Under the pieces are notes generated by a model, which saw nothing but the letters and a program-made list of their open reading frames with translations, did no database searches and was not told where the DNA came from. This document shows positions 1-10,919 of a DNA stretch of 64,000 nt, piece by piece. Position 1 is the stretch's first letter, and each line of letters opens with the position of its first letter. Made by a program: the position numbers and the translations under genes. This stretch comes from Variovorax sp. 679 (GTDB taxonomy: Bacteria; Pseudomonadota; Gammaproteobacteria; Burkholderiales; Burkholderiaceae_C), in NCBI RefSeq assembly GCF_003952185.1, contig NZ_RXFS01000002.1, positions 248,001 to 312,000 on the forward strand, written 5' to 3'.

Positions 1-1
1 A

Positions 2-931
2 ATCCTGCGCGAAGCGCTGCGCCTGAACCCCGACCGCACCGCCATCCACCTCAAGCTGCTCGAGATCCACGCCAAGCGCCGCGACGTGCGCGCCTACGAA
101 AGCCTTGCCACCGAAGTGCACAAGCTGACCGGCGGCCTCGGTTCCGACTGGAACCGCGTGGTCGACATGGGCAAGGACCTCGATCCGGGCAACCCGCTGT
201 ATGAATCGGGCACGCCCCGCAGTGGTGGCGGCGCCAGCGCCGCCGAGACGGCCGCCTTCGCGGGCGCCCTTGCCGCGGCCGCCAAGCCGGCAGTTGCCCC
301 CGCCCCGGTGTCGCCGCCAGTGGCTGTCGCGCCGCCCGCCTTCGTGCCCTCGGTCGCACCGCTGGACTTCGACCTCGACCTGACCACTCCGCCGGCACCC
401 TCGCCCGCACCGGCACCGGTGCCGCAACACGCGCCTGTCGGCGCCAGCCTGCCGAAGTCGGTCTATGCACCCGCTCCGACGACGGCGCGGCCGGCCGCCC
501 CGCTGTCGAACGGCCATGCTCCGACAACGCCCGTCGACCTCGAGAACGACTTCGACACGGCCCCCGGCGCGCTGTCTGCAGACACGCTGCCCGGTTCGCT
601 GAGCCTGAGCGACGCGGAACACAACACCCGCCCCGCCATGCTGCGCAATGCGCTGCCGGCCGATTCGGGCTTCATCGAGTTCGACATGAGCGCACTGGCT
701 GGCCTGCCGGCTGCCCGTCCGGCCGAAGTCACCAAGCCTGCGGCGGTTGCCGTTGCTGCGCACAACGACGAAGGCGACGACAGCCCGCACGCTGTCAAGC
801 TGTCGCTCGCCCGCGAACTGCAAGCCATCGGCGACGTCGAAGGCGCACGTTCGCTGGTCGAGGAAGTCGAAGCCGAAAGCGCCGGCGACCTCAAGTCGCA
901 AGCCCGTCAACTGCTCGCGGAACTGCGCTGA
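2..931 (+). CDS. fimV: FimV C-terminal part (5' truncated)
   Basis: The reading frame is open from the left edge to a TGA at 929-931, so only the last ~309 residues are present. The visible part opens with TPR-like helices, followed by a long Ala/Pro-rich low-complexity linker. It ends in a compact acidic helical domain with the GDVEGARSLVEEV core and terminal QARQLLAELR, the hallmark of the FimV C-terminal domain. FimV is an inner-membrane peptidoglycan-binding hub for type IV pili and twitching; the LysM and transmembrane parts would lie upstream of the window. truA follows 39 bp downstream. The family call rests on the C-terminal motif and on the usual fimV-truA neighbourhood. Confidence 0.85.
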   Translation: MLREALRLNPDRTAIHLKLLEIHAKRRDVRAYESLATEVHKLTGGLGSDWNRVVDMGKDLDPGNPLYESGTPRSGGGASAAETAAFAGALAAAAKPAVAPAPVSPPVAVAPPAFVPSVAPLDFDLDLTTPPAPSPAPAPVPQHAPVGASLPKSVYAPAPTTARPAAPLSNGHAPTTPVDLENDFDTAPGALSADTLPGSLSLSDAEHNTRPAMLRNALPADSGFIEFDMSALAGLPAARPAEVTKPAAVAVAAHNDEGDDSPHAVKLSLARELQAIGDVEGARSLVEEVEAESAGDLKSQARQLLAELR

Positions 932-970
932 GCGCGCGACTGCCGCCGCGCTCTTCCGTTCCCTGAATTC

Positions 971-1786
971 GTGGTGAGGCTGGCGCTCGGCATCCGGTAC
1001 AACGGCCAGGCATACGAGGGCTGGCAGAGCCAGCGCTCGGGCCGCACGGTGCAGGACAAGCTCGAGGCCGCCCTCACCAAATTCGCCGCACAGCCCATCA
1101 GCACGCTGTGCGCAGGTCGCACCGACGCCGGCGTGCATGCCCTGATGCAGGTAGTGCACTTCGACACCACCGTCGAGCGCGAGCCCTTCTCCTGGATGCG
1201 CGGCACCAACCGCTTCCTGCCCGACGACATCGCGGTGCAGTGGGCGCACCCGGTGCCCGACGAATTCCACTGCCGCGCCAGTGCCCTGGCGCGCCGCTAT
1301 GTCTACGTTCTTTCGCAGTCGCCGGTGCGGCCCAGCCTGGATTCGGGCCGGGTCGGCTGGTCGATGCATCCGCTGGACGGCGATGCGATGCGCGCAGCGG
1401 CAGCGCTGCTGATCGGCCAGCACGACTTCAGCTCGTTCCGCGCCTCGGCCTGCCAGGCGCGCTCGCCGGTCAAGGACCTCCGGCGCATCGAGATCACGCG
1501 CGTTGGCAGTGGCGAACGCTGCCGCTGGCATTTCGAATTCGAGGCCGACGCCTTCCTGCACCACATGATCCGCAACCTGATGGGTTGCCTCGTGCGCATC
1601 GGTCGTGGCGACGAGCGGCCCGAATGGATCTCCGAAGTGCTCGAGGCGCGCAGCCGAAAGGTGGCAGCACCCACCTTCTCCGCCGACGGCCTGTACTTCC
1701 TGGGCCCGTTGTACGACGCCAAGTGGGGTCTGCCGGACGAAGCCACGCTGCAGGCCGGCGGGGCTCCGTATGATGGCCCGCCATGA
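971..1786 (+). CDS. truA: tRNA pseudouridine(38-40) synthase TruA
   Basis: Converts uridines 38-40 of the tRNA anticodon arm to pseudouridine. The 271-residue protein is normal for the family. The catalytic motif AGRTDAGVHA is present with the nucleophilic Asp near residue 52, and the N-terminal GIRYNGQAYEGWQ stretch is typical. The start is a GTG, with a second GTG immediately after it, so the true first codon may be 971 or 974. The stop overlaps the trpF start by four bases (ATGA), indicating translational coupling. The truA-trpF arrangement is common in beta- and gammaproteobacteria. Confidence 0.95.
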   Translation: MVRLALGIRYNGQAYEGWQSQRSGRTVQDKLEAALTKFAAQPISTLCAGRTDAGVHALMQVVHFDTTVEREPFSWMRGTNRFLPDDIAVQWAHPVPDEFHCRASALARRYVYVLSQSPVRPSLDSGRVGWSMHPLDGDAMRAAAALLIGQHDFSSFRASACQARSPVKDLRRIEITRVGSGERCRWHFEFEADAFLHHMIRNLMGCLVRIGRGDERPEWISEVLEARSRKVAAPTFSADGLYFLGPLYDAKWGLPDEATLQAGGAPYDGPP

Positions 1787-2484
1787 GCGCGCCCTTCCTG
1801 CCCCGCACCCGCATCAAGATCTGCGGCCTGACCCGTGAAGCCGATGTCGATGCGGCGATCGAAGCCGGTGCCGACGCGATCGGCTTCGTCCTGTATCCGA
1901 AGAGCCCCCGCGCCGTGACTGTCGAACGCGCGGCCGAACTCGCATCGCGCCTGCCGCCGTTCATCACGCCGGTCCTGCTGTTCGTGAACGAGGACGCTCC
2001 CAAAGTCATAGCATCGCTCGCCCAGGTGAAGGGCTCCATCGCGCAGTTCCACGGTGAAGAGACGCCGCAGCAGTGCGAGGAAGCCACCGGCCCGGGCCGG
2101 TTCCGCTACATGCGCGCCGCCCGCATTCCGCTGGGGGATGCCGGGGCCGGCTTCGACCTCGTAAAATACGCGTCCGATTACTCCCACGCCCAGGCCATCC
2201 TGCTCGACGCGCATGTCGACGGTTATGGCGGTGGCGGCAAGGCATTCGATTGGTCACTTCTTCCACCCGCCGTCGACGCTCACCTCGTCTTGAGTGGTGG
2301 GCTCACACTTGCAAACGTGAGCGATGGCATTCGCATCCTGCGGACGCGTTGCAAGACGCTGTCCGTTGATGTGAGCTCGGGCGTCGAAATCGACGGTCCC
2401 GGGAACAAGGGCCTCAAGGACGCCGGAAAGATCCGGCAATTCGTCGCAGCTGTCAGGGCTGCCGACGCGTCCTTCTCCAGTTAG
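1783..2484 (+). CDS. trpF: Phosphoribosylanthranilate isomerase
   Basis: Third step of tryptophan synthesis: an Amadori rearrangement of phosphoribosylanthranilate to CdRP. It is a single TIM barrel of 233 residues, slightly longer than the usual ~205-210. The N-terminal RIKICGLT carries the catalytic Cys (about residue 14), and the C-terminal SVDVSSGVE and VLSGGLT motifs supply the catalytic Asp and the phosphate-binding loop. It starts inside the truA stop and lies 48 bp before trpB. It stands apart from trpE/D/C, which are not in this window, as is usual in this lineage. Confidence 0.96.
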   Translation: MSAPFLPRTRIKICGLTREADVDAAIEAGADAIGFVLYPKSPRAVTVERAAELASRLPPFITPVLLFVNEDAPKVIASLAQVKGSIAQFHGEETPQQCEEATGPGRFRYMRAARIPLGDAGAGFDLVKYASDYSHAQAILLDAHVDGYGGGGKAFDWSLLPPAVDAHLVLSGGLTLANVSDGIRILRTRCKTLSVDVSSGVEIDGPGNKGLKDAGKIRQFVAAVRAADASFSS

Positions 2485-2532
2485 CCGCCGCAGCCGATCG
2501 TTTGTCGGGCTGCGGCCCACCGATCGAGAACC

Positions 2533-3818
<1,286 letters not shown>

Positions 3819-3819
<1 letters not shown>

Positions 3820-4664
3820 TGAGCCGCATTGCAGCCACTTTCGAGGCACTGAAGAAGGAAGGCCGACGCGCTCTCATCCCGTACGTGACCGCAGGCTTCC
3901 CCTTCGCCGACATCACGCCCGAACTGATGCACGGCATGGTCGAGGCCGGTGCCGACGTGATCGAACTGGGCGTGCCCTTCTCCGACCCGATGGCCGACGG
4001 CCCCGTGATCCAGAAGGCCGGCGAAGCCGCGCTGGCGCTGGGCGTCGGCATGAAGCAGGTACTCGCCATCGTCGCCGCCTTCCGCAAGACCGACACGACC
4101 ACGCCCGTGGTGCTGATGGGCTATGCCAACCCGGTCGAACGCTACGACCTCGTGCACGGCAAGAAGGCCTTCATCCGTGACGCAGTCGCTGCCGGCGTCG
4201 ACGGCCTGCTGGTGGTCGACTATCCGCCCGAGGAATGCGAGGACTTCGCCGGCGAGCTGAAGGCCGCCGGCATCGACCTGATCTTCCTGCTGGCCCCCAC
4301 CAGCACCGACGAGCGCATGGCGCAGGTCGCGCGCATTGCCAGCGGCTACGTCTACTACGTGTCGCTCAAGGGCGTGACCGGTGCCGGCCACCTCGACACC
4401 GAAGCCGTCGGCCAGATGATTCCGCGCATCCGCCAGCATGTGAGCATCCCGGTCGGCGTGGGCTTCGGCATCCGCGACGCGCGTACCGCGCAGGCGGTCG
4501 GCTCGGCCGCGGATGCGGTCGTGATCGGCACGAAGATCATTCAACTCATCGAAGACCAACCGCGCGAGAAGGTCGTGCCGGCGGTGCGCGAATTCCTCGC
4601 GGGCATCCGCGAGGCGCTCGACGCCCTGCCCGCCGCGACGGCCAAGAACGCGGCTGGTCGATAA
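3819..4664 (+). CDS. trpA: Tryptophan synthase alpha subunit
   Basis: Cleaves indole-3-glycerol phosphate to indole, which channels to TrpB. The catalytic Glu and Asp are visible in [16 protein letters not shown], and the C-terminal GVGFGIRDA phosphate-binding loop is intact. I chose the ATG at 3819, preceded by a GGAGG at about 3808; a GTG at 3816 would add one residue. The protein is 281 residues. The accD start follows after 24 bp, so trpFBA-accD form one transcription unit. Confidence 0.97.
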
Positions 4665-4688
4665 TCACCGCCAACACAAGGAGCCCCC

Positions 4689-5561
4689 ATGAGCTGGCTT
4701 GAAAAACTGCTACCCGCCAAGATCGCCCAAACCGACCCGTCCGAGCGCCGCCAGGTGCCCGAGGGCCTGTGGATCAAGTGCCCCGCCTGCGAGACCGTTC
4801 TGTACAAGACCGACCTTGAGCACAACCAGAACGTCTGCCCCAGCTGCAGCCACCACCACCGCATCGGCGCCCGCGCGCGGCTCGACGCGTTCCTCGACGC
4901 CGAGGGCCGCTACGAAGTCGGCCAGGAAGTGCTGCCGGTCGACGCCCTGAAGTTCAAGGACAGCCGCAAGTACCCCGAGCGCCTGAAGGAAGCCCTGGAA
5001 AACACTGGCGAAACCGACGCGCTGGTCGTCATGGGCGGCTCGGTGCACAGCATCAGCGTCGTCGTGGCGTGCTTCGAGTTCGAATTCATGGGCGGCTCCA
5101 TGGGCAGCGTGGTCGGCGAGCGCTTCGTGCGCGGTGTCGAGACCGCCATCGAGCAGAAGGTGCCGTTCATCTGCTTCACCGCCACTGGCGGTGCGCGCAT
5201 GCAGGAAGGCCTGCTCTCGCTGATGCAGATGGCCAAGACGAACGCAGCGCTCACGCGCCTGGCAAAGAAGGGCCTGCCCTACATCAGCGTCCTGACCGAC
5301 CCGACCATGGGCGGCGTGTCCGCCGGCTTCGCCTTCGTGGGCGACGTGGTGATCGCCGAGCCCAAGGCGCTGATCGGCTTCGCCGGCCCGCGCGTGATCG
5401 AATCGACCGTGCGCGTGACGCTGCCCGAAGGCTTCCAGCGTGCCGAGTTCCTGCAGACCAAGGGCGCGATCGACTTCATCAGCGACCGCCGCGAACTGCG
5501 CAAGACCATCGCCAGCACGCTTGCCATGCTGCTGCGCCAGCCGGCCGATGCGGTGAGCTGA
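4689..5561 (+). CDS. accD: Acetyl-CoA carboxylase carboxyltransferase subunit beta
   Basis: Beta subunit of the carboxyltransferase that transfers CO2 from biotin to acetyl-CoA, the committing step of fatty-acid synthesis. A four-cysteine zinc ribbon (CPAC...CPSC) lies at about residues 28-52. The crotonase-like domain follows, with [10 protein letters not shown] and the TGGARMQEG oxyanion loop. The 290-residue length is normal. An AAGGAG ribosome-binding site sits 7 bp before the ATG. In many proteobacteria folC comes next; here the operon ends at a strong terminator. Confidence 0.97.
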   Translation: MSWLEKLLPAKIAQTDPSERRQVPEGLWIKCPACETVLYKTDLEHNQNVCPSCSHHHRIGARARLDAFLDAEGRYEVGQEVLPVDALKFKDSRKYPERLKEALENTGETDALVVMGGSVHSISVVVACFEFEFMGGSMGSVVGERFVRGVETAIEQKVPFICFTATGGARMQEGLLSLMQMAKTNAALTRLAKKGLPYISVLTDPTMGGVSAGFAFVGDVVIAEPKALIGFAGPRVIESTVRVTLPEGFQRAEFLQTKGAIDFISDRRELRKTIASTLAMLLRQPADAVS

Positions 5562-5580
5562 AGAACGAACGGCAATCAAG

Positions 5581-5619
5581 GCAAAAGGGCCCGGGTGCGA
5601 TGCATCCGGGCCCTTTTGC
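5581..5619. terminator. Bidirectional intrinsic terminator between accD and yggT
   Basis: A perfect 14-bp inverted repeat, GCAAAAGGGCCCGG / CCGGGCCCTTTTGC, encloses an 11-nt loop. The A-run on one arm and the T-run on the other allow termination on both strands. It sits between the convergent ends of accD (5561) and the YggT gene (5634) and serves both. Confidence 0.9.
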
Positions 5620-5633
5620 TTGGGGCTCAAAAC

Positions 5634-6194
5634 TCAGAAGGTCAGCTGATACGCGAACACCAGCAGGTTGCCCAGCACGATCGCGATCACCTGCAGCACC
5701 ACGATGGCAGCCAGCGGCGAAAGATCGACCCCGCCAATCAGCGGAATGAAGCGGCGAAACGGCCGCACCAGCGGTTCGGCCAGGCGGGAGATCAGGTCGA
5801 GCAGCATCGGCGATGCGCCCGGAATCCACGACAGCACCGCGTAGACCACCAGCAACGCGGTCAGGCCCGAGATGGCCAGTTGCATCAGCCCCACCAGCGA
5901 CACCAGCGGCAAGGTGGCGATGCGCCCCAGGTTGCCTACCAGCAGCCACAGCAGCAGGAACTTCAGCATCACCAGCAGCCACGCAGCAATCAGGCTCGCC
6001 AGGTCCCAGCGCTTCACCGCGGGCACGATGCGCCGCAGCGGCAGCACGATCCAGTCGGTGATGGCGAACACGAAGCGCCCGAGCGGGTTGCCGAAGGGCA
6101 CCCGGTGGTACTGCATGTAGAGCCTCAGCAGGCAGGCACCGCCGAGCAGGCCGACGATCACGTCGAGAAGGAACGAAGGTATCTGGTACAACAT
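5634..6194 (-). CDS. YggT family integral membrane protein
   Basis: A 186-residue protein with two copies of the YggT (CCB3) module. Each has hydrophobic helices followed by a conserved W-I-lP...RP(L/F)RR(F/I)-IP pattern (LRRIVPAVKR near residue 53, FRRFIPLIGGVDLSPL near the C terminus). The family is linked to membrane-protein insertion, osmotic tolerance and plastid cytochrome maturation; no enzymatic role is known. I chose the ATG at 6194, which gives the usual length and begins right before the first membrane helix. It is divergent from the glycosyltransferase gene. Confidence 0.85.
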   Translation of the reverse strand: MLYQIPSFLLDVIVGLLGGACLLRLYMQYHRVPFGNPLGRFVFAITDWIVLPLRRIVPAVKRWDLASLIAAWLLVMLKFLLLWLLVGNLGRIATLPLVSLVGLMQLAISGLTALLVVYAVLSWIPGASPMLLDLISRLAEPLVRPFRRFIPLIGGVDLSPLAAIVVLQVIAIVLGNLLVFAYQLTF

Positions 6195-6282
6195 GTCGTT
6201 GGAGAAAAGGTGCAGTTGCACGACTGCCCCGATTCTGGCCCACAAGCGCCTCGGCATCATCCACACTGCCCTACGGAACACC

Positions 6283-7248
6283 ATGCCTTTGCTGAGCGTC
6301 GTTCTGCCCACCTACAACAGCGGCGAACTGGTCATCGAAACACTGCAGTCGCTGCTGGCACAAACCTTCACCGATTTCGAATTGCTCGTCATGGACGATG
6401 CCAGCTCGGACGGCACCTGGGAGCGGCTGGGTGGCTTCGATGATCCACGCATCCGCCTGCACCGCAACGCCTGCAACGTCGGCCTCCCCACCAACATGAA
6501 CATCGCCATGGCGATGGCCAAGGGCAAGTACCTGGCACGCGTCGACCACGACGACTGCGCGATGCCAGAGCGCTTTGCACGGCAAGTCGACTTCCTCGAG
6601 AAGAACCCCGATATCACCGTCGTTGGCAGCCAGCTTGAGCATTTCCAGGACGAAGCGGGCATCACAGGCCTGCCGCTGGACGATGCGACCATCAAGGCGC
6701 GCATGGTGGAGGGTTTCGATTACCTGGCCAACCAGAGCACCCTTGGGCGACTGGACTTCTATCGCGCACATGCCCTCCGGTACGACCCGAACCTGTACGT
6801 GGTCGACGACCTGGGTTTCTGGATGGACTGCATGCTGCACGGCGCGCGCTTCGCCAACCTGCCCGAGGCGCTGACGCGCTACCGCATTCACCCGAACATG
6901 ACCTCGCGTACCCTGCGCCTCGACCGGCTGTACGCGTCGAAGGACCGCATCTACCGGCGTTTTCTGCCATTGCTGTTCCCGCGCCTCCAGGGACAAGACT
7001 GCGAGTATCTGCTGACGCTGTACCGTAGCGCCGAAGACATGCCGCAGACCCTGGCCCATATGGTGGCCCTGCATCGCGCGGCCCGCAACGCGCTGTCTGA
7101 AATCGACACTCGCTGGGGCCAGAGTGCCTCCGCCTGCCGGGAGTCGATCGTGAATCTGTTGAATCACGCACGCCAGGGTTTCGAGGCGCGGGGGATACTG
7201 GGCGCAGGACACGCGGCAGTCCTCGATCTGATCTTTCAATCCGAATGA
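6283..7248 (+). CDS. Family 2 glycosyltransferase
   Basis: A GT-A fold sugar transferase of 321 residues. It begins with the classic LSVVLPTYNSG nucleotide-binding strand. MDDASSDGTW follows near residue 37, and the metal-binding DHDD near 88-91 is followed by PERFARQV. No membrane segment is visible, so it is probably cytosolic, decorating a surface glycan or protein. I chose the ATG at 6283 directly before the conserved strand; an upstream ATG at 6193 would add an unconserved tail. It overlaps the next gene by four bases. The donor sugar and acceptor cannot be read from the sequence. Confidence 0.88.
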   Translation: MPLLSVVLPTYNSGELVIETLQSLLAQTFTDFELLVMDDASSDGTWERLGGFDDPRIRLHRNACNVGLPTNMNIAMAMAKGKYLARVDHDDCAMPERFARQVDFLEKNPDITVVGSQLEHFQDEAGITGLPLDDATIKARMVEGFDYLANQSTLGRLDFYRAHALRYDPNLYVVDDLGFWMDCMLHGARFANLPEALTRYRIHPNMTSRTLRLDRLYASKDRIYRRFLPLLFPRLQGQDCEYLLTLYRSAEDMPQTLAHMVALHRAARNALSEIDTRWGQSASACRESIVNLLNHARQGFEARGILGAGHAAVLDLIFQSE

Positions 7249-7901
7249 CTTCGGCGTCATGGCCGAAGGCCCTCAACGTGCACATTCCTCTTTTCCCGCT
7301 CGGGACAGTCTTGTTTCCCGGCGGCTTGCTCCCACTGCGCATCTTCGAGGTCCGCTATCTCGACATGATCGGCAAATGCCGCAAGGCCGATGTGCCCTTC
7401 GGAGTGGTGAGCCTCACCAGCGGCAGCGAAGTGCGCAAGGCCGGCGCCGATGCGGAGAGCTTCGCCGCCATCGGCACGCTGGCCATGATCCGCGAGTTCG
7501 AGTCGCCGCAAAGCGGCCTGCTGCAGATCGAATGCTTAGGCACGCAACGCTTTCGGGTTCGCAGCCACGAGCTGCAGAAGCACGGCCTGTGGGTCGCCGA
7601 AGTCGAGGCGGTGAACGACGACATCGCGCTCGAGATTCCCGACGACCTGCGTCACACATCTACTGCGCTGCAGCGCCTGATCGGGACGCTCGAGGAGCGG
7701 CGCCAAGCCCAGGGCGGCACGATGCGGCTGCCCATCGGCGAGCCCTACCGCTTCGACGATTGCGGCTGGGTGGCCAACCGCTGGTGCGAGTTGGTGCCCA
7801 TGCAACTCGAACTGCGGCAGCGCCTGATGGAGCTCGACAGCCCGCTGATGCGGCTGGAGCTGGTCAGCGATCTGCTGGCCCGCACCGGCATCACCGAATA
7901 G
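7245..7901 (+). CDS. LON substrate-binding-domain protein
   Basis: A 218-residue stand-alone LON N-terminal domain, with no ATPase or peptidase part. The hallmark start HIPLFPLGTVLFPGG...LRIFEVRYLDMI lies at residues 13-42, and the C-terminal helical bundle has the usual NRWCEL...KQRLMEL-like pattern. Such proteins are widespread in proteobacteria; the domain binds unfolded protein in Lon, but the role of the free form is not settled. It starts inside the stop of the glycosyltransferase gene (ATGA), and the next gene begins one base after its stop, so all three are probably co-transcribed. Confidence 0.85.
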   Translation: MTSASWPKALNVHIPLFPLGTVLFPGGLLPLRIFEVRYLDMIGKCRKADVPFGVVSLTSGSEVRKAGADAESFAAIGTLAMIREFESPQSGLLQIECLGTQRFRVRSHELQKHGLWVAEVEAVNDDIALEIPDDLRHTSTALQRLIGTLEERRQAQGGTMRLPIGEPYRFDDCGWVANRWCELVPMQLELRQRLMELDSPLMRLELVSDLLARTGITE

Positions 7902-7902
7902 C

Positions 7903-9243
7903 ATGCACGCGCAGCACGCCCGCTTTCACTCGATCATGCTGCGCGCGGATGCCGAGGCGCTGCTCGACAACCATCGCATCTATTGCGAGCGCTGGGGCTA
8001 CGAACACCTTCGGCATGCCATCGGGAGCCCGCACAACAGCCCGCGCACCCTGCTCGTCTACAAGTACAGCGTCATATTCCACGCAGTGACGGATTCGCCG
8101 CCAGACGCGTTGCTGATCTTTGCCGATGACGATGCAGCCATCTATTCGCCGATTGCCGCCCATGACGTGATCGGCGACGCGACGCACTGGATCGCCGAGA
8201 ACGCGCACACGCACCGCCCCGAGGGCAACTTCTTCATGCTGCGCGCCGGCCCTGCTGCCACCGCGATGATCGAGGGTATTCTCGAGCGTTTGCGCACGAT
8301 GCCCGATACGGGAGTAGACCGCTGGGCGCACATCGAACTGGAGGGCCTCTCTGCTCAGGCTCATGGCGCCTTGCTCGATGGCCGGCATTTCCCGAACCTG
8401 CTGTTCGCGCCTTTCGGCCATCATCTGCCCGACATTTCCACCTTCGTACTTTCGTTGAACCCCACGGCTCACGCCAATGTCCACGACGGGCGACTTGCAA
8501 GTCTTTTCGTCGAGCACCTGAACGCGTCCCTGCAGCGCGGCACGCCCCTCTTCGACAATCATCTGCTGCAGCCTTTGCAGGCACTTCCTGCCTACGAGGT
8601 GCAAGACCCGGGGCGTCCGGTGGCGTTGCTGACCAGCTATACGCCGAACATCGCATGCTATGCCTCGATCTCGGAGCGCAATCTTTCCAGCTACGCCGCA
8701 CGGCACGGATACACGCATCACATCTATCGGGATCTACCAGCCGCCCTTCAAGGCCAACTGGCCGGCAATTGGATCAAGCCGCAATTGCTGCTGCGCCACT
8801 TGAAGGAGCATGAACAGGTCGCCTGGGTTGACGCCGACATCCTGATTCACCATCCCGAGCGCCCTCTCGACTCGATCTTGCGGGGCCGTCCGGTCGCGCT
8901 GGCGCGCGATATCTCCGGCCATGCGTTCAACAGCGGCTTCATGGTGTTTTCGCAAACGCCCGAATGCCTTGCCTACCTCGAGCGGGTGCAGGCAATGATC
9001 GACGAGGTCCACGACAAGAACGGCGTCTACGCGTCGGGTGGCGACCAGACCTTCTTCATCTCTGCCTGGCACGAGGCTGGCGGCGCGACCGCCATGCCGC
9101 TTTCGGACTGCGTTTCCTTCAATTCGCATCCGGCCCTCTACGACGAGAACAGCTTCATGCTGCACTACATGGGCTACGCGGATCGCTTCAGGACATTGGT
9201 CATGAACGAGGATGCACGGCGGATAGAACTACAGCTTGCCTGA
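7903..9243 (+). CDS. Tandem-domain glycosyltransferase (paralogue A)
   Basis: A 446-residue protein made of two similar halves. The C-terminal half (from ~225) resembles galactosyltransferase GMA12/MNN10-type GT-A folds: NLSSYAARHGYTHHIYRD, WIKPQLLL, the metal motif WVDADIL (D310, D312) and AFNSGFMVF. The N-terminal half repeats the plan more weakly: NHRIYCERWGYEH, a YKYS motif, and LLIFADDDAAIYSPI (D75-D77). A paralogue with the same architecture is encoded at 14355-15704 on the other strand. No signal peptide or membrane segment is seen. The acceptor is unknown; I infer surface glycan or protein glycosylation. A 17-bp palindrome lies just after the stop. Confidence 0.72.
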   Translation: MHAQHARFHSIMLRADAEALLDNHRIYCERWGYEHLRHAIGSPHNSPRTLLVYKYSVIFHAVTDSPPDALLIFADDDAAIYSPIAAHDVIGDATHWIAENAHTHRPEGNFFMLRAGPAATAMIEGILERLRTMPDTGVDRWAHIELEGLSAQAHGALLDGRHFPNLLFAPFGHHLPDISTFVLSLNPTAHANVHDGRLASLFVEHLNASLQRGTPLFDNHLLQPLQALPAYEVQDPGRPVALLTSYTPNIACYASISERNLSSYAARHGYTHHIYRDLPAALQGQLAGNWIKPQLLLRHLKEHEQVAWVDADILIHHPERPLDSILRGRPVALARDISGHAFNSGFMVFSQTPECLAYLERVQAMIDEVHDKNGVYASGGDQTFFISAWHEAGGATAMPLSDCVSFNSHPALYDENSFMLHYMGYADRFRTLVMNEDARRIELQLA

Positions 9244-9248
9244 ATAGT

Positions 9249-9269
9249 TTGCTACCTTTTCAATAGCAA
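9249..9269. repeat. Short palindrome, copy 1 (GCTAYCTYTTCRATAGC family)
   Basis: TTGCTA and TAGCAA arms flank a T-rich loop in the lysS upstream gap. The 9251-9267 core matches, with two changes, the reverse complement of a palindrome at 41457-41473 and a third copy at 28727-28743. It may act as a weak terminator for the upstream glycosyltransferase gene or be a dispersed repeat. The rest of the 9244-9371 gap shows only a candidate -10 box. Confidence 0.5.
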
Positions 9270-9322
9270 CTTATGCACATCTGACGCGCGATAGAGGCGG
9301 TTTTACGCAACGCCCGATCGGC

Positions 9323-9328
9323 TAAAAT
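9323..9328 (+). promoter_or_regulatory. Candidate -10 box for lysS
   Basis: TAAAAT, preceded by CGGC, stands 44 bp before the lysS ATG. The same GGCTAAAAT context recurs before acpP. No convincing -35 hexamer is present at 16-18 bp, so this is tentative. Confidence 0.35.
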
Positions 9329-9371
9329 GCGAGCCCCGCGCACGCTCCCGGTTGCGCGCTACCCGCCTCCC

Positions 9372-10919
9372 ATGTCCGATCAAAAGACCCCTCCGCCTCC
9401 TCCGCCCCCCGTCGACGAAAACCAGCTCATCGCGGAACGCCGCGAAAAGCTCAAGCTGCTGCGCACGGCGCAGGCCGAGGGCAAGGGTGTCGCGTTCCCC
9501 AACGACTTCAAGCCGGGCCACCGCGCGGCGGCGCTCGTCGAGGCACATGACGCCACCGAGGCCGAAGCACTCGAAGCACAGGCCGTCGAAGTCAGCGTGG
9601 CCGGCCGCATGATGCTCAAGCGCGTGATGGGCAAGGCCAGCTTTGCCACCCTGCAGGACGCCACCAGCCGCATTCAGCTCTACGTGACGCGCGACGCCGT
9701 CGGCGAAGAAACGTATGCCGAATTCAAGCGCTGGGACCTGGGCGACATCCTCGGCGCCGAAGGCACGCTGATGAAGACCAAGACCGGCGAGCTGTCGGTC
9801 AAGGTCACGAAGCTGCGCCTGCTCACCAAGAGCCTGCGCCCGCTGCCCGACAAGTTCCACGGCATGGCCGACCAGGAACAGAAGTACCGCCAGCGCTATG
9901 TCGACCTGATCACCGACGAATCGGCGCGCGTGCGCTTCACCGCCCGCAGCAAGGCCGTGAGCGCGCTGCGCGAGTTCATGGTGGCCAACGACTTCCTCGA
10001 AGTCGAGACGCCCATGCTCCACCCGATTCCAGGCGGCGCGAACGCCAAGCCCTTCAAGACGCACCACAACGCACTCGACCAGGAGATGTTCCTGCGCATC
10101 GCGCCCGAGCTGTATCTCAAGCGCCTGATCGTCGGCGGCTTCGAGCGCGTGTTCGAAATCAACCGGAGCTACCGCAACGAGGGCATCTCGGTGCGGCACA
10201 ACCCCGAGTTCACGATGATGGAGTTCTACGCGGCCTACTGGAACTACCGCGACCTGATGGACTTCACCGAGACGCTGATCCGCACCATCGCCGACAAGGC
10301 CGTGGGTACGCAGCAGCTCACCTACCAGGGCAAGCCGGTCGACCTGACGCAGCCCTTCGAACGCCTGACGATCCGCGAGGCGATCCTGAAGTACACCGAC
10401 GCGGAAGGCGTGGCTCAGGGCGTGGACGACGGCGCCTGGCTCATCGCCGCCCTGCGCAAGATCGGCCTGAGCGAAGAGAAGGACAAGCTCTCGCAGCGCA
10501 GCCTCGCCAGCCTGCAGGTGATGTACTTCGAGGAAACCGTCGAAGAGAAGCTCTGGCAGCCGACCTTCATCATGGAGCACCCGACCGAGATCTCGCCGCT
10601 GGCGCGCGCCAACGACGAGCGCCCCGAGGTCACCGAGCGCTTCGAGCTGTACATCACCGGCCGCGAGTTCGGCAACGGCTTCAGCGAGCTGAACGACGCC
10701 GAGGACCAGGCCGCGCGCTTCAACGCGCAGGTGGCCGCCAAGGACAGCGGCGATGACGAAGCCATGTACTACGACCACGACTTCGTGCGCGCCCTCGAAT
10801 ACGGCATGCCGCCCACCGGCGGCTGCGGCATCGGCATCGACCGGCTGATGATGCTGCTGACCGATTCGCCGAGCATCCGCGACGTGATCCTGTTCCCGGC
10901 GCTGCGCAGGGAATCTTGA
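9372..10919 (+). CDS. lysS: Lysyl-tRNA synthetase, class II
   Basis: Charges tRNA-Lys. The 515-residue protein has an N-terminal OB-fold anticodon-binding domain ([19 protein letters not shown]) and a class II catalytic core. That core contains motif 2 ([12 protein letters not shown]...[11 protein letters not shown]) and motif 3 ([12 protein letters not shown]) near the C terminus. I chose the ATG at 9372 (MSDQKTP with a proline run); a further upstream ATG adds a non-conserved tail. The stop overlaps the start of the downstream Hsp70-like gene. Confidence 0.97.
   Translation: MSDQKTPPPPPPPVDENQLIAERREKLKLLRTAQAEGKGVAFPNDFKPGHRAAALVEAHDATEAEALEAQAVEVSVAGRMMLKRVMGKASFATLQDATSRIQLYVTRDAVGEETYAEFKRWDLGDILGAEGTLMKTKTGELSVKVTKLRLLTKSLRPLPDKFHGMADQEQKYRQRYVDLITDESARVRFTARSKAVSALREFMVANDFLEVETPMLHPIPGGANAKPFKTHHNALDQEMFLRIAPELYLKRLIVGGFERVFEINRSYRNEGISVRHNPEFTMMEFYAAYWNYRDLMDFTETLIRTIADKAVGTQQLTYQGKPVDLTQPFERLTIREAILKYTDAEGVAQGVDDGAWLIAALRKIGLSEEKDKLSQRSLASLQVMYFEETVEEKLWQPTFIMEHPTEISPLARANDERPEVTERFELYITGREFGNGFSELNDAEDQAARFNAQVAAKDSGDDEAMYYDHDFVRALEYGMPPTGGCGIGIDRLMMLLTDSPSIRDVILFPALRRES

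Noticed and set aside
5562..5634. A missing folC after accD as evidence of rearrangement
   Set aside because: folC position varies among Burkholderiales and the terminator is intact; nothing in the sequence shows a deletion scar.
6193..6282. An N-terminal extension of the family 2 glycosyltransferase
   Set aside because: The extra 30 residues are not conserved-looking and overlap the divergent yggT start; the ATG at 6283 leads directly into the conserved strand.
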